Shown piece by piece: positions 1 to 11,635 of a stretch of 64,000 nt of DNA (the first letter of the stretch is position 1; the number at the start of each line of letters is the position of its first letter). The stretch lies in contig NC_092120.1 of the NCBI RefSeq assembly GCF_045679555.1, positions 11,151,305-11,215,304 on the forward strand, read 5' to 3'. The translations under genes were made by a program, and so were the position numbers. The notes under the pieces are model-generated. The model was given only the letters and a program-made list of their open reading frames with translations. It searched no databases and had not been told where the DNA came from. This DNA is from Salvelinus alpinus (lineage: Eukaryota > Chordata > Actinopteri > Salmoniformes > Salmonidae).

Positions 1-480
1 ACTTGGAATAAAAAAACTTGGCGCAAAATATTTGGCTACGTTAGCTAACACCAGCAACACCGTGATACAGCTGCCCAGTGGGAAGCACCTCTGGTTGGCA
101 GGCACCTCGATACAACAGGCTTGTCGTCATGCTTCCCAAATCATGTCACTGTGACATCCATGGTGACCAATATTACAAGTTTTTCTTGCTCGCCCATCAG
201 AATAAACATATCTCTTTAACTAGCGCCCCGCATTTAATGTCTGTTGTCCGTATGTGAAACTGAAGGCAACTTTCCACATTGCGTGGACAGTAAAGTTTGT
301 CTAAAACTGATTTCACCACGTTAACGCTCCATCTTCTCTGGCACCATTTGACATCCGTCCTCAGCTCCAATGTCTCACAGCATCTGTAGTATGAAAAGGT
401 ATCTGCTTAAGCCAGACTATTGGCCTGGTTGGATTCTGAACCTCTGACCTAACCCTTGACCCTTTCTCCCCCCTTGTCAG
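1..480. other. bms1 intron sequence, no feature seen
   Basis: This stretch lies upstream of the first recognisable bms1 exon and ends in a pyrimidine tract plus CAG acceptor at 478-480. I found no exon-like segment matching BMS1 and no recognisable mobile element. It is inferred to be intron. Confidence 0.5.
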
Positions 481-1635
481 CCGGTGGTGCGAGCGCAGCG
501 CCACTTCAACAAGCTGCACATCCCCAGGGAGCTGCAGAAGGCATTGCCCTTCAAGAGCAAGCCCAAACAGGACCAGCCCAAGGGCAAGACGCCCAAGGAC
601 CTCCAGAGGCCCGCTGTCATACGGGAGCCCCACGAGAGGAAGGTAAGGGTCTCCTTATGGAAACAATAATGAAAAATCCCATTGGATTCTGTGATGATTG
701 TCAGATTTGCTAATTTTCTTTTTCTCTGATGTACTAATATGCTGTGAAAGCGAAAAACAATCACCACCTTATTTTATAAGAAATCGGACTGGCCAAGGTA
801 CAGGCTTTTGTTCTAGCCCAGCAGTAACACATTTGATTCAACAAATGGAGGTCTAGATTTAAGACAAAGTTGATTATCTAAATCTGTGTAAATGCTGGGC
901 TGTAACAAAAACCTACACCGTCGCCCCCCCCCCCCCCCCATAATACATGGTGGGCACGCACATCAATAACTGTATATATGAATGGACAAAGCCATTGATC
1001 ACGGGATGACATTCATTCCTATGTGAAGACTCCATAGCACATTGAAGCCAAATTAAGTTGGTTAAGTGACGTTGCAGGCTCAGTGCTGCCCCTTCAACTG
1101 ATTATCCATAACTTCTGTGTGAGATTTTAAAATAATTGTTTCAAGGACCTACAACTGGTGTATTAAAGTAATTATTGGTACCATGATTGTCTTATAATTT
1201 TTTATACGGTAAGATGGACCACGAAGACTGCCATTTTTTCAGTCACTGTAATGGGGGTCCTGTTTTCTGCCAACAATACCTGCAGTACTGCCTGCAGTAC
1301 CGCAATCAGCCTTGAACATTTGTGGCTTCAATGACTGCCCCTGACACAACCACACACGAATGACACTGCATTTGAAATCTGAGCATGTGCCCTCTCTTGT
1401 CCACCAGGTGGCGGCGCTGCTCAGCGCACTGAGCACAGTGCACAACTACAAGAGCAAGAAAGCGCACACGGCGCAGCACGCTAAGCACAAGGGCTTCCTG
1501 CGGCAGCGGGACAAGGCGGAGGAGGACAAGCTCAAGAGGCAGAAGGAGGCAAAGAAGAAGCTTTACCGTATGATGGGCCAGAAGGAGAAGAAGAGTCAGA
1601 GGTCCAGTCTGAAAGGGGCCCCGCTTGATGACTGA
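481..1635 (+). CDS. bms1: Ribosome biogenesis protein BMS1, C-terminal two exons (partial)
   Basis: BMS1 is a nucleolar GTPase of the 90S pre-ribosome (SSU processome) needed for 18S rRNA maturation. Two coding exons are visible. Exon 481-642 (54 codons) follows a CAG acceptor and ends at AAG|GTAAGG; it includes the stretches RAQRHFNKLHIP and RPAVIREPHERK. The last exon, 1408-1635, begins VAALLSALSTVH and ends SSLKGAPLDD before TGA (1633-1635). The lysine-rich, probably helical tail (EEDKLKRQKEAKKKL) is the typical BMS1 C-terminus. Both exons are in phase 0 and join without a stop. The 765-bp intron between them (643-1407) holds only a poly-C run near 926-940. The GTPase domain and most of the gene lie outside the window. 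Identification is by recalled family similarity. Confidence 0.9.
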
Positions 1636-2170
1636 TTTGTAAATCAATGTGACTCTCTTAAAGACCAGTGTAATAACTTTTCGGCCTACCAATGGAATGG
1701 AATTAATCCTCTGTTTAAGCATAATCTGTTGGGCTGCAGTGGAGTAGGGTGAAATCGCCCCTAGATGCTGATCTTGGGTCAGTTTAGCAGTTTCCCCGTT
1801 AAAGGGATACTTTGGGATTTTGGCAATGAAGCCCTTTGTATTCTTCCCTAGAGTCAGAAACTCATTCATGGATACGATTTTTATGTCTCTGCATCCAGTA
1901 TGAAGGAAAGATTGGGGGAGGGGAAGCTTATCCTAGATCTGTACCTAGGGGGATCTTCACCCAGAGGGTCTGCAGTACTGGGGTAGCAGACAGTGCAAAT
2001 GCAAGGAATAGATGAACATCCTTCAGCTTCTGTAGCCTGGTTGTGTAATGTGGTTTTTCAACGCCAGTTATTGACACCTCATTTTGAGTGGTTCCATAGT
2101 GGAACTAGAAAGAACTGTATATTAGTCATATCTTGACCACTTTTCCAGCTTCAATCTTGTGTGGTGTTTA

Positions 2171-2183
2171 AATAAAAAATAAA
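2171..2183 (+). terminator. Overlapping AATAAA polyadenylation signals of bms1
   Basis: Two AATAAA hexamers (2171-2176 and 2178-2183) lie about 540 bp after the bms1 stop codon, in AT-rich sequence. Their spacing suits a short 3' UTR. Use of the site is inferred. Confidence 0.6.
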
Positions 2184-2189
2184 TTACAA

Positions 2190-4890
2190 AAATGGTATGC
2201 GTGTGCCTTAACTCTAAAAGAGCATAAAAGTAAAGTGTAATTCTATAATATATTTTGATCGAGTAGAAGTTTCATAATGGCTAGGTTGTTAGGAATGCAC
2301 TGATAAGTGGAAGCACATGGCATTTCAGCAACTTTGAAGTTGTGCCTGTTGTCAGAGAGAACTCATCATGGATATAACCTGTTTTAGCATGGACATTGGA
2401 CTTCCACCATTTTAAATAAGGTCTGTGTTCCGTGTAGGCTTAACTTGGCAGGACATTTTGATAACCATGTAAATGTTGGTAAATAAGGTGACATCAATAT
2501 ATTCGGCTCTATTTACACTCAGATTCTAAAATGCTAATTAGACCATGCAAGACTACAAATCCCTACAAGATCCTGCACGTCATCTCTGACACCTTTGCTA
2601 ACATGTATTGTGTCAATTTAAAACTTGTACAAGGCAGCTCACAGAATTGTCAAATTTAAAGACATTTATTCATTACTAAATTTAGCTAACATTAGATAGT
2701 TAATCCAAAGATTCTTACCTTTGCCTCTATTCGGCAGTCTCGTTCAGATCATCGTGGCATTTGTAGTTCTTTATGATGGCTACATTAGCATTTCATTTTG
2801 GGGGGGTTAAATACAGGCAAATATATTGATAAAAGCCACCTTGTCCTAGACTAGAGAGATTTTACATGGTTATCAAAATGTCACGCCAGGGTACGCCGAC
2901 ACGAAACACGGCCCTTATGATTTTCTAAAACCCCCATGGAGAAAAATGAATGGTGGAAAAGCGATTGGAACCATTTCCTTGTTTGACCACTAGGTTTTAT
3001 GCAGGGATGCAAACTCGTGAGGGCCCAAAAAGGTGACCCTTTTTTTCTTTGCAGTGAGCAAGCAAAAAAAATCCTGCTAGGGGGAAATGCAGGTTTAAAC
3101 AACAAAGAATATGATCTACATGATCAGTCTGTGTAAAATAAAAAGTGGTTAATGTGAACCTAACTCACAGCTAAAAAATGTCAAAGCAATCCAATGTTAT
3201 TTGTTGCCTAGACTTTACAGCAAATGACACAGGTCTTGAGAAGAAAAAAACCCACAAATTTTGCAGTTAGCCATGGCAGCCTTTATAATAGAACGCTTGT
3301 GACCACACACACACAAATATTGCTCTTGGGGAAAAAACTTCTTAAAGTAGAAATAGAACGAAACAAACAGCCATTCTATTTTTGCTCTATTATAGTGGTC
3401 ACTATAGTAGACATTGATCAAGTACACAAGCCTACATGTGTGCAAAAATATCCTGAGTAAAAAAAAATCAAATCCCACTCAGAAACACACGTTTTACTGT
3501 CAAGTTCAACAAAAGCAATATCTTTGGGCTACACTGCACATTATACACTTTCTGCCTGTAGACATCTGTTCTACAATGTGCCAGCAGAGCATGATATCAA
3601 TTATGCCAACAAAGGGTCTCTTTCAGACAGAGAGTACACCTGGCATACCCATTTGTATCCACTGTAGTGAGAAAGAGGGAAAGTATGTGGTGTAATTTTC
3701 AACTCTTTCTATAGTGGCTTACACGAGTCACGTATGTCACCTATTTTGGATTCAAAATGGCGAATTGGGCCGAAAGGTGACTAGTTTGCTTCCCTGTTTA
3801 TGGGTATGATGACTCAACCTGTGGTACTTTTGGTACTGTCAGATACAAAAATGAGTCCTCTGTCTCTATGGCCTGTTGTCACCCGTATCTGCCCTCTCAT
3901 TGGCTACAATGGTCCCACCTGATCTCGCCTCCTCCCACACCTGCCATCCATCTTTGAGAACATGTATTTTCATTGTTAGTGGTCATTCGAATATAGATTA
4001 ACACATTATAAGGAGAATTTATACGCTGTGTTCTGAGATAGTCGATTAACATGACCTTTTATGAATGCTTCAATGTTCACAAAGTGACATCAGCGGATGA
4101 ACATGATCTCAGAATAAAACGTGTAAAATCGAAGCCTGTGTTTACCATAGACTTTTTCAGTAAAAAAAAAAAGTTAAATAAAGTGTAGCATGTTAGGAAA
4201 GCATTTTCACGAACCGTTTGCCTAAACTTACTAGGTTAGAAGTAGGTTAAGGTTAGGAAAAGGGTTAACCTGCTACGAAAAGTCACTTTCGGTCGTAGCG
4301 GTGTGTTTTTAGGGAATCTCGTGTGCAACAGCTGATTACTATGTCTCTAACTACAGTTATTTTGCCTGGATCTGACTCCTTCATCTCATCTGCATTCTGC
4401 ACTGATATGATAACTCCAAATATCTGAAAGTACTATTGTGGGTCGCTACCAGGGAGTTGCCTTCAACAATCCAGCACCTATTTTAAATCTGTGCAGGTAA
4501 AGGAAAGAAGAAAATTCCACTTCACGCTTGATGCACTGTGGTACTAAATTTTGGTTGTCTGTTTTCGTTAACTTGTCCCCATAGAGAAAGCACAGTGAAT
4601 GTGTCATTCTTTGTGGTAAAGAATATGGATACAATGGCAAAAATGGTTAAGTTCTCAAATGATCTTACAAGCTATGCAGAACATCAACCAAAACACTGCA
4701 AGGTGGGCAAAAGGTGAATTATAGTGCTTTATTAGTCTATCTGCAGATATTAAATTGCTGCTTAGTCACGAAACGTGGCAATTCCTTAAATTGTGTAGGC
4801 AACGCCATACACACATCTAAAAAAAAAAAAACGTCCCTTGTTCTGTATCAAATGTTTAACAAAATTATATTTGAACTCTGCCGATTCTCC
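2190..4890. other. Intergenic DNA, no gene recognised
   Basis: AT-rich sequence between the bms1 polyadenylation signals and the left arm of the inverted-repeat block. All open frames are short and lack recognisable domains. Around 3750-3920 there is an AAAATGGCG motif and an inverted CCAAT-like ATTGG, but no gene follows, so I do not call a promoter. Confidence 0.5.
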
Positions 4891-5480
4891 ACCGAGGTAA
4901 AGACAGTTTCAGGTTGGATATTCGACGGATATTCGCCTGTAGTCTTATGTCCACCAACAGCAGTTAGGGACCGTAACATAGTGACAAATCAAATTTCAAT
5001 AGCTATTTAACCATTACTCCTAAAACTTTCAAAGCTGATTCTAGCTAACCCGATGGCATAGACACACATTGCACACTTATTTTTTGTCGATTTACATCTC
5101 GCACTTGAAAATTATTTATTTACATTTTTGAATTTGAATAGCTCCTTGGTCATATGACCTACTGAACTCAAACGAGGTTCAGAATGTCCACTCAGGGGGC
5201 CTACACATTGCACACCCTTTAGTTTGTCCATTTTCATCTCACACGTTTTTACATACATTTTTCTAAATGTAAACTTTCAATAGCTCCTTGGTCATGTGAC
5301 CTTCTGACTTCAAACATGGTGCAGAATGTACCCTTCTATATTGCACTCTTGTTTGTGTACTGTAAAATCCTGTGGTGTAACGTACATTTTTCATAGTTTT
5401 AAATTTCAATAGCTCCTTGGTCATGTCAATTACACACCTAAGAAGCGTGCAGTGGATATACACCCATATTGCATATCCTC
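4891..5480 (+). repeat. Left inverted arm with tandem ~130-bp subrepeats
   Basis: The outer 44-bp motif is followed by about four diverged units. Each contains AATAGCTCCTTGGTCAT or a variant, then a CTTTAGTTTGTCCATTTTCA-like segment in the better units (cores near 4998, 5137, 5279 and 5408). The same words recur in reverse complement at 11.2-11.6 kb. Confidence 0.7.
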
Positions 5481-7244
5481 TAGTTATGTCTCTAATATAT
5501 TGTTGTACATTAATATTAGATTGACAATTAGGGGGTTCAGTCCAGTGTTGTTTACCCTTTTCTTTAATAGTTATAATAATTGGTAGTTCTAAGTACTTAT
5601 TTTCCCTGTTTTTTATTTTTCCACAGTATTTAACAGTGGTACACAATAGGAGAGAGACAGATAATATCTCCTTTCGTTGTTAATATCAACCATCAAGGGG
5701 AAAGTACGAGAGTCATGCTATTAATTGTTCAAAGCAGGGATGGAGAGTGAGGTAGGCTGCAGTGGGTTTGCTGGTCATATATACTGAACATGTAACCACA
5801 GTAATGGTGGCCAGTAAATCAATGAATAAAAATGTAATATTGACAAATTAAACAGAAGTTGTAGACCTTTAATCTTTTCCAACATGTCAACAGACATGTA
5901 ACAATGAAATGTTTCATACTTATTTGAAGTTAACTTTCTCTTTATCCCTGGTTGATGTGCATTTCAGAGCCTCTTCAGTGTGGATGGGGTATAGCATACA
6001 TTTTCAACAACAAAGACTGCACTTCCAGTTTGTGTTCTTTACTCTGTTGAACAATTTTGTCTTCATTCCTAGTTACAGCACATGGAACCACCGTTGGCAT
6101 GCAAAACATTCAATCTAAAACAAAACAAAGTGTAACACGTTATAAATAATATCAAATATCAATGCAGTATGACGAATGACTAATTAGCCATCCATTGTGT
6201 TATATCATAAATTGGTCTTGCATGCTGTCACTGTTGTCAAAAGATTATAAACATGTTAAATAAAGTTACTAACCCAGTCAGTCTTTGGGCCACATCCAGG
6301 TTCTTTATCAGTGGCACACATGAAGCAGTTGTTGGCTTTGTTGAACTCTGAAATCATAGGCATGAATTGAACATATGGCTGTCCAACACAACTACATAAA
6401 AATAAAGAATTTACATTTACTTTGAATTAAATGCATACCAGACATTTTTAGTATATCCTCAGCCATTTCTTTTTGCTCCATGTGTTTTTGAAGGTTCCAT
6501 AACAATTTGGGATGTTGGGGAAGTTCTGTGCAACTTCCTTGACCAGCTACACCAAAAAATAAAATTGTTTTTGACCTAATTGTCACAACAGCTAACCATT
6601 CATTGTTGAAAATATAACTATCAAACCTGCATTACAAAGACCCCACAGCTGAAGGTGTCCTGCTGCATGGTGTGAGTTATTTCCCCTCCTTTACACTTTG
6701 TCTGCCCAGTCTTTTCCATGGCAGGATCTTCTCATTTTGAAGTATTCTCTTTTTTATGTAAAAATAATGGAATTATGAGTTATAGGCAAATGAATACACA
6801 AGCCAAATTTGAATGCTGTTTTCTTTATCACTATAATCTAGTAGAGGTCATTTCCTTTATGCCCCATTCTACACACAGCCTAAATTATAGGCACTGAACC
6901 ATTTACAGGACAATAATAAAAGTAGCATATAGGATCCAACCCAATCACAGAGTGAATAAATGTCGAGCGTTTGTAGACTTTAAGAAAAAAATATTAAGTG
7001 ACAGTTTCATCAGTACGTGCTTAAAGTCATATCGCAAAGATCACAGATGACAGTGCCCACCAAATCTATGACAATAGGGAATGAATTGTAAGCACCAAAG
7101 TGTGTTCGTCAAAATAATATCTGAAAATGTCAGTTGTTGAACATAATACTTCTATTTGCAATAGCAATTTATGATATATGCAGTTGAGGAATATTCCATG
7201 TACCAACACTACATGTAGAACAGACATGAGACATTCCCACAATT

Positions 7245-9890
7245 TTTAAATTGATTTTATTTTTAATTTCATCTTTATTCAACCAGGTAGGCCAGTTGAG
7301 AACAAGTTCTCATTTACAACTGCGACCTGGCCAAGATAAAGCAAAGCAGTGTGACACAAACAACACAGAGTTACACATGGAATAAACAAATGTACAGTCA
7401 ATAACACAATAGAAAAGTCTATCTACAGTGTGTGCAAATTAAGTAAGATTAGGGAGGTAAGGCAATAAATAGGCCTTAGTGGCAAAATAATTACAATTTC
7501 GCAAATAAACACTGGAGTGATAGATGTGCAGAAGATGAATGTGCAAGTAGAGATACTGGGGTGCAAAGGAGCAAAAAAATAAAAATAACAATATGGGGGA
7601 TAAGGTAGTTGGATGGGCTGTTTACAGATGGGTTATGTACTGGTGCAATGATCTGTAAGCTGCTCTGATAGCTGGTGCTTAATGATAGTGAGGGAGATAT
7701 GAGTCTCCAGCTTCAGTGATTTTTGCAATTCGTTCCAGTCATTGGCAGCAGAGAACTGGAAGGAAAGGCGGCCAAAGAAGGAATTGGCTTTGGAGGTGAC
7801 CAGTGAAATATACCTGATGGAGCGCGTGCTACGGGTGGGTGCTACTATGGTGACCAGTGAGCTGAGATAAGGCGGGGCTTTACCTAGCAAGGACTTATAG
7901 ATGACCTGAAGCCAGTGGGTTTGGCGACGAATATGAAGCGAAGGCCAGCCAACGAGAGCATACAGGTCGCAGTGGTGGGTAGTATATGGGGCTTTGGTGA
8001 CGAAACGAATGGCACTGTGATAGACTGCATCCAATTTGCTGAGTAGAGTGTTGGAGGCTATTTTGTAAATGACATCGCCGAAGTCAAGAGAAGTAGAGTT
8101 GGAAGGAGAGTTTACAGTCTAGCCAGACACCTAGGTATTTGTAGTTGTCCACATATTCTAAGTCAGAACCGTCCAGAGTAGTGATAATAGGCGGGTGGGC
8201 TGGTGCGGGCAGCGATCGGTTGAAGAGCATGCATTTAGTTTTACTAGCATTTAAAAGCAGTTGGAGGCCACGGAAGGAGAGTTGTATGGTTAGTTAACAC
8301 AGTGTCCAAAGAAGGGCCAGAAGTATACAGAATGGTGTCGTCTGCGTAGAAGTGGATCAGAGAATCACCAGCCGCAAGAGCGACATCATTGATATATACA
8401 GAGAAAAGAGTCGACCCGAGAATTGAACCCTGTGGCACCCTGTTAAAGGAATTTTAATTCCTGTTTATCAACCAATTCAATTAAAACACTCTGCCCATAA
8501 ATACGAAGTTGTAAGATAATTATCAGCATTAAATGGACAGAAACCAGTCTTAAAATCAATCAATCAATAGCGTTTATTCTCAAGAGTACTGAATCATAGT
8601 ACAATTTACATCAGGTTATATAATAAAGATGATGTCATAAGTCTTAATGTCCATCCTCCTCTAGAATACAATGGCAGTATAGTTAGAGTTCTCATTACTG
8701 TCTGCCACCTGTTAAACTATCTGCAACCAACCCATGGTCTCTCCCCTCCCTGGGTAGAGACAGAATGTCCTGTAAGGAACACAGCATTCCAGCCTGTCTG
8801 AAGATAACTCCATTCTTTCTAATAAGGAACACATTACATTCAGCATTATGATTATAATAAGTTTCATTCATACAGTAACATCTAAGTCAAATGTATACAT
8901 ATTTTAGTCATTAAACACAAAAATCCCATAACACACCCCCATAGAGACTGCCAAAGGTCCGGACAACAGGCTCTCCGATTTGACACACTGAACTCTGAGA
9001 AGTAGTTGGTGAACCAGGCGAGGCAGTCATTTGAGAAACCAAGGCTGTTGAGTCTGCCGATAAGTTCCTAACTTTCCTGAAAAGTTGCATACCGCGGGGG
9101 CTATTCGATGCTAATGCAGTACGCCACAGGATGTTTTTGTGCTGGTCAAGGGCAGTCAGGTCTGGAGTGAACCAAGGGCTATATCTGTTCCCGGTTCTAG
9201 ATTTTTTGAATGGGGCATGCTTATTTAAGATGGTGAGGAAAGCACTTTTAAAGAATAACCAGGCATCCTCTACTGACGGAATGAGGTCAATATCTTTCCA
9301 GGATACCCGGGCCAGGTCGATTAGAAAGGCCTGCTCGCTGAAGTGTTTTAGGGAGCGTTTGACTGTGATGAGGGGTGGTCGTTTGACCGCGGACCCATTA
9401 CGGACGCAGGCAATGAGGCAGTGATCGCTGAGATCCTGGTTGAAGACAGCAGAGGTGTATTTCGAAGGCAAGTTGGTCAGGATGATATCTATGAAAGTGC
9501 CTGAGTTTACGGATTTGGGGTTGTACCTGGTAGGTTCCATGATAATTTGGGTGAGATTGAGGGTATCTAGCTTAGATTGTAGGACGGCCGGGGTGTTAAG
9601 CATATCCAAGTTTAGGTCACCTAACATTACAAACTCTGAAGATAAATCGGGGACAATTAATTCAAATATGGTGTCCAGGGTGCAGCTGGGGGCTGAGGGG
9701 GGTATGTAACAAGTGGCAACAGTGAGAGACCTATTTCTGGAAAGGTGGATTTTTAAAATTAGAAGCTCAAACTGTTTGGGCACAGACCTGTATAGCTTGA
9801 CAGAACTCTGCAGTAGATTGCAAATCCACCCCCTTTGGCAGTTCTGTCTTGGGGGAAAATGTATACACATATTGTGATTTTACCACTCAG
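7245..9890 (-). mobile_element. Non-LTR retrotransposon (LINE), internally deleted, split by a solo LTR
   Basis: On the minus strand, 9870 down to about 9065 encodes an apurinic-type endonuclease region (PKQFELLILKIHLSRN, GDLNLDM, SDHCLIA). The frame then jumps to the start of the reverse-transcriptase catalytic part, resuming as PQGSILGSTLFSVYIND and FYADDTILYTSG near 8340-8440. It ends with the RT C-terminus (AVYHSAIRFVTKAPYTTHH, 7633-8034). The segment between the endonuclease and PQGS is mostly missing, an internal deletion. The tail at 7250-7350 matches the common salmonid LINE 3' end (AACCAGGTAGGCCAGTTGAG). An L2/RSg-1-like family is my guess. It is non-functional. Confidence 0.85.
8441..8933. 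mobile_element. Solo LTR inserted in the LINE reverse transcriptase
   Basis: The 493-bp segment starts TGTTA and ends TAACA, and is flanked on both sides by the 5-bp direct repeat CACCC (8436-8440 and 8934-8938). TG...CA termini, short terminal inverted repeats and a 5-bp duplication are the hallmarks of an LTR. No internal retroviral or Gypsy coding region is present, so it is a solo LTR left by recombination. Removing it rejoins the LINE motif GGV-PQGSILG in frame, which confirms the borders. Confidence 0.85.
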
Positions 9891-10609
9891 AATCCAGAAT
9901 GGATATGACAATGGGGCCAGCACAGGACGTAATACACCCTTATAACAATCTACTTTTTGATCTTCTTGACCTCTTATCTGGTAAACTGCTACTGTGTGTC
10001 AAGAAAAGAGCCCCAATTAGGGGTTAGTGTACTCCTGTAAAAAAGGTCTGGTTTAGATTAAAAACTCTTGGCCTGTGTCCCCGTTCATAGGGGCATGAGA
10101 GACTCGTCACAGGTAGAATTTAGTTGGCACTTTATTAGCCCAAAACACCCACAGACCCACAAGGTTGAGGTTACTCATGGACAGTAATTCGTTTTTTTTT
10201 TTTCATTGATGCATTGTGTCTTCTAACTGTCCAAGAATAGGATCCAAAGTGTTAGGAAATATTTGTTCCCATAAATACAAAGGAGGATGTCTCTCCTCAT
10301 ACCTCTGGCACTTTAGTCAGACTGCCAGACTGTGCACCACAGAGCCAAGCAGGAGAGAATACAGGTCAACGGTGCCAATTGAAAGTCAATGGGTGAGTCT
10401 GTGCCTTTTGAATTACTCTCTTTACAGAGAACCCCTGTGGTTCAAGTCAAGAGTTACCCTTCCCCTTTCAGTCTGCTCTGCGCATGTCTGAAAGTGACAG
10501 AGCCAGCAGCCAAGAGTTTTTCACAGTATGTCATAAAAAATTATTACACTTATGAATGCAGGTAAAATGCTAATATGTATTAGATCCGGTACAATGGAAT
10601 AACTAAGAC
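9890..10609. other. Intron-like sequence of the ULP remnant, no feature recognised
   Basis: Sequence between the LINE 5' side and the most upstream recognised ULP exon. It contains a short T-run near 10192 and no domain or repeat family that I recognise. Confidence 0.4.
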
Positions 10610-11164
10610 CTGAATTTAAATGCAGTGTGTTCCAATTCCTCCTTCTCTTTCTGTCCAGCAGGGTCAACCAAAAACACTTGGCCTAATGGTTCATGCAGAT
10701 ACTGGAAAAGCAATATAGAAATGAATTGATCCCTTAAATGATTTTACTATTAAAATGACCCATATCACAACCCCCCATACCTCTTCACAAAAATGTACCT
10801 AAATCAACTTTGGAAAAAGGATTTTACTCACAAAAGACGTAGGAATTTACTTTTCCAGTTAGAAATAGTAGGCCATGCATCTAATAACTATTTTCATCAG
10901 AAAATTGCATTTTGTAAGTTGTCTGCAGGTGGCTTGTTGTGAATGCACTCAAATATCAAGTCATTATCAGGTTATGTAAACTGCGTTCTAATACTCAACA
11001 TAGAAGGATTTGTCTTAATGTACAGTAAATGAAAGTGATGCTATGAAAAGGATTCTTTCACTTTATCAAGCTCGCTCTGACTGACAAATCCCTGCCTATT
11101 ACTGTGATTAAAAAGAGCATATGAAACACCCATGTGAAATGAAGGCCTACAAAGCTTACAGATT

Positions 11165-11635
11165 TAAGTCTAATAGCATGATATGAAAGTAGACAAACAT
11201 CAGTGTGCGATATGAAGGTATAGTCAGTGGACATTCTGAACCTTGTCTGAAGTCACGAGGTCACATGACCAAGGAGTTATTGAAATTCTAAATTTAGAAA
11301 AATTCATGTAAAATCTTGTGAGATGAAAATGGACAAACTAAAGGGTGTGCAATATAGAAGGGTAGTCAGTGGACATTCTGGACCTTGTTTGAGTCATGTA
11401 GGTCACATGACCAATGAGCTATTGAAACTCGAATGTAAAAAAAGTTTGTACTTATTCAACTAGGAATACAAAATGCTGCTCACATTTCCACATGTTTATT
11501 GGCTTTGGAAAGCGCAATTTTTCCAACATAATGACACTTATTTGGAGTCTGTGGCTCAAGTGGTTTGAAAGCTATTGAGGTTTGAAAGCGTGAATATCCG
11601 TCGAATATCCAACTTGAAACTGTCTTTACCTCGGT
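11165..11635 (-). repeat. Right inverted arm with subrepeats
   Basis: Two diverged repeats with GTCAGTGGACATTCTG and GGTCACATGACCAA (11223-11300 and 11364-11430) are reverse complements of the left-arm units. The outer 44-bp motif occupies 11592-11635. In both arms the outer motif can be read as STEVKTVS.WIFDGYS, with the two differences being one replacement and one silent change. A coding origin is possible but unproven. Confidence 0.7.

Larger units (their letters stand above)
6073..10701 (-). pseudogene. ULP1/SENP-like (C48) cysteine protease plus PHD-like finger gene, degraded
   Basis: Five exon-like segments follow in minus-strand order. 10610-10701 contains FLVDPAGQKEKEELEH, whose Asp may be the catalytic one. 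6627-6748 reads REYFKMRR, then after a frameshift QQDTFSCGVFVMQ, which holds the oxyanion-hole Gln and nucleophile Cys pattern of Ulp1 proteases. 6439-6546 reads KEVAQNFPNIP, then after another frameshift MAEDILKMS. 6274-6347 contains NNCFMC and ends TDW. 6073-6114 reads IECFACQRWFHVL then stop. The last two give a C-x2-C ... W-x2-C-x2-C-x2-W-x-H series like a PHD finger. Splice phases agree across all junctions (AG|A, G|AG, phase 0). At least two frameshifts and the lack of a recognisable His-containing upstream exon indicate a pseudogene. The first intron holds the LINE at 7.2-9.9 kb. Ulp1 enzymes cleave SUMO-type tags, and transposon-borne ULP domains are known in several eukaryotic DNA elements. 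The family assignment is from motifs only. Confidence 0.65.
4891..11635. mobile_element. Decayed large DNA-transposon-like block with inverted arms, carrying ULP-protease gene remnants
   Basis: The block is bounded by a 44-bp motif at 4891-4934 and its reverse complement at 11592-11635, with one mismatch. Inside each copy lie degenerate repeats of roughly 120-130 bp carrying palindrome-like GGTCAYATGACC and the phrase AATAGCTCCTTGG. The mirror arrangement, motif outside and repeats inside, is what long subterminal inverted repeats of a DNA transposon look like. Between the arms is a spliced minus-strand gene remnant with a C48 protease core. A LINE with a nested solo LTR was inserted later. 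No target-site duplication could be identified, so the exact ends and the superfamily are unknown. Alternatively, an inverted duplication of an unrelated repeat happens to flank a degraded gene. Confidence 0.5.

Noticed and set aside
3740..3920. Promoter-like AAAATGGCG and ATTGG motifs
   Set aside because: Short common motifs with no following gene or first exon.
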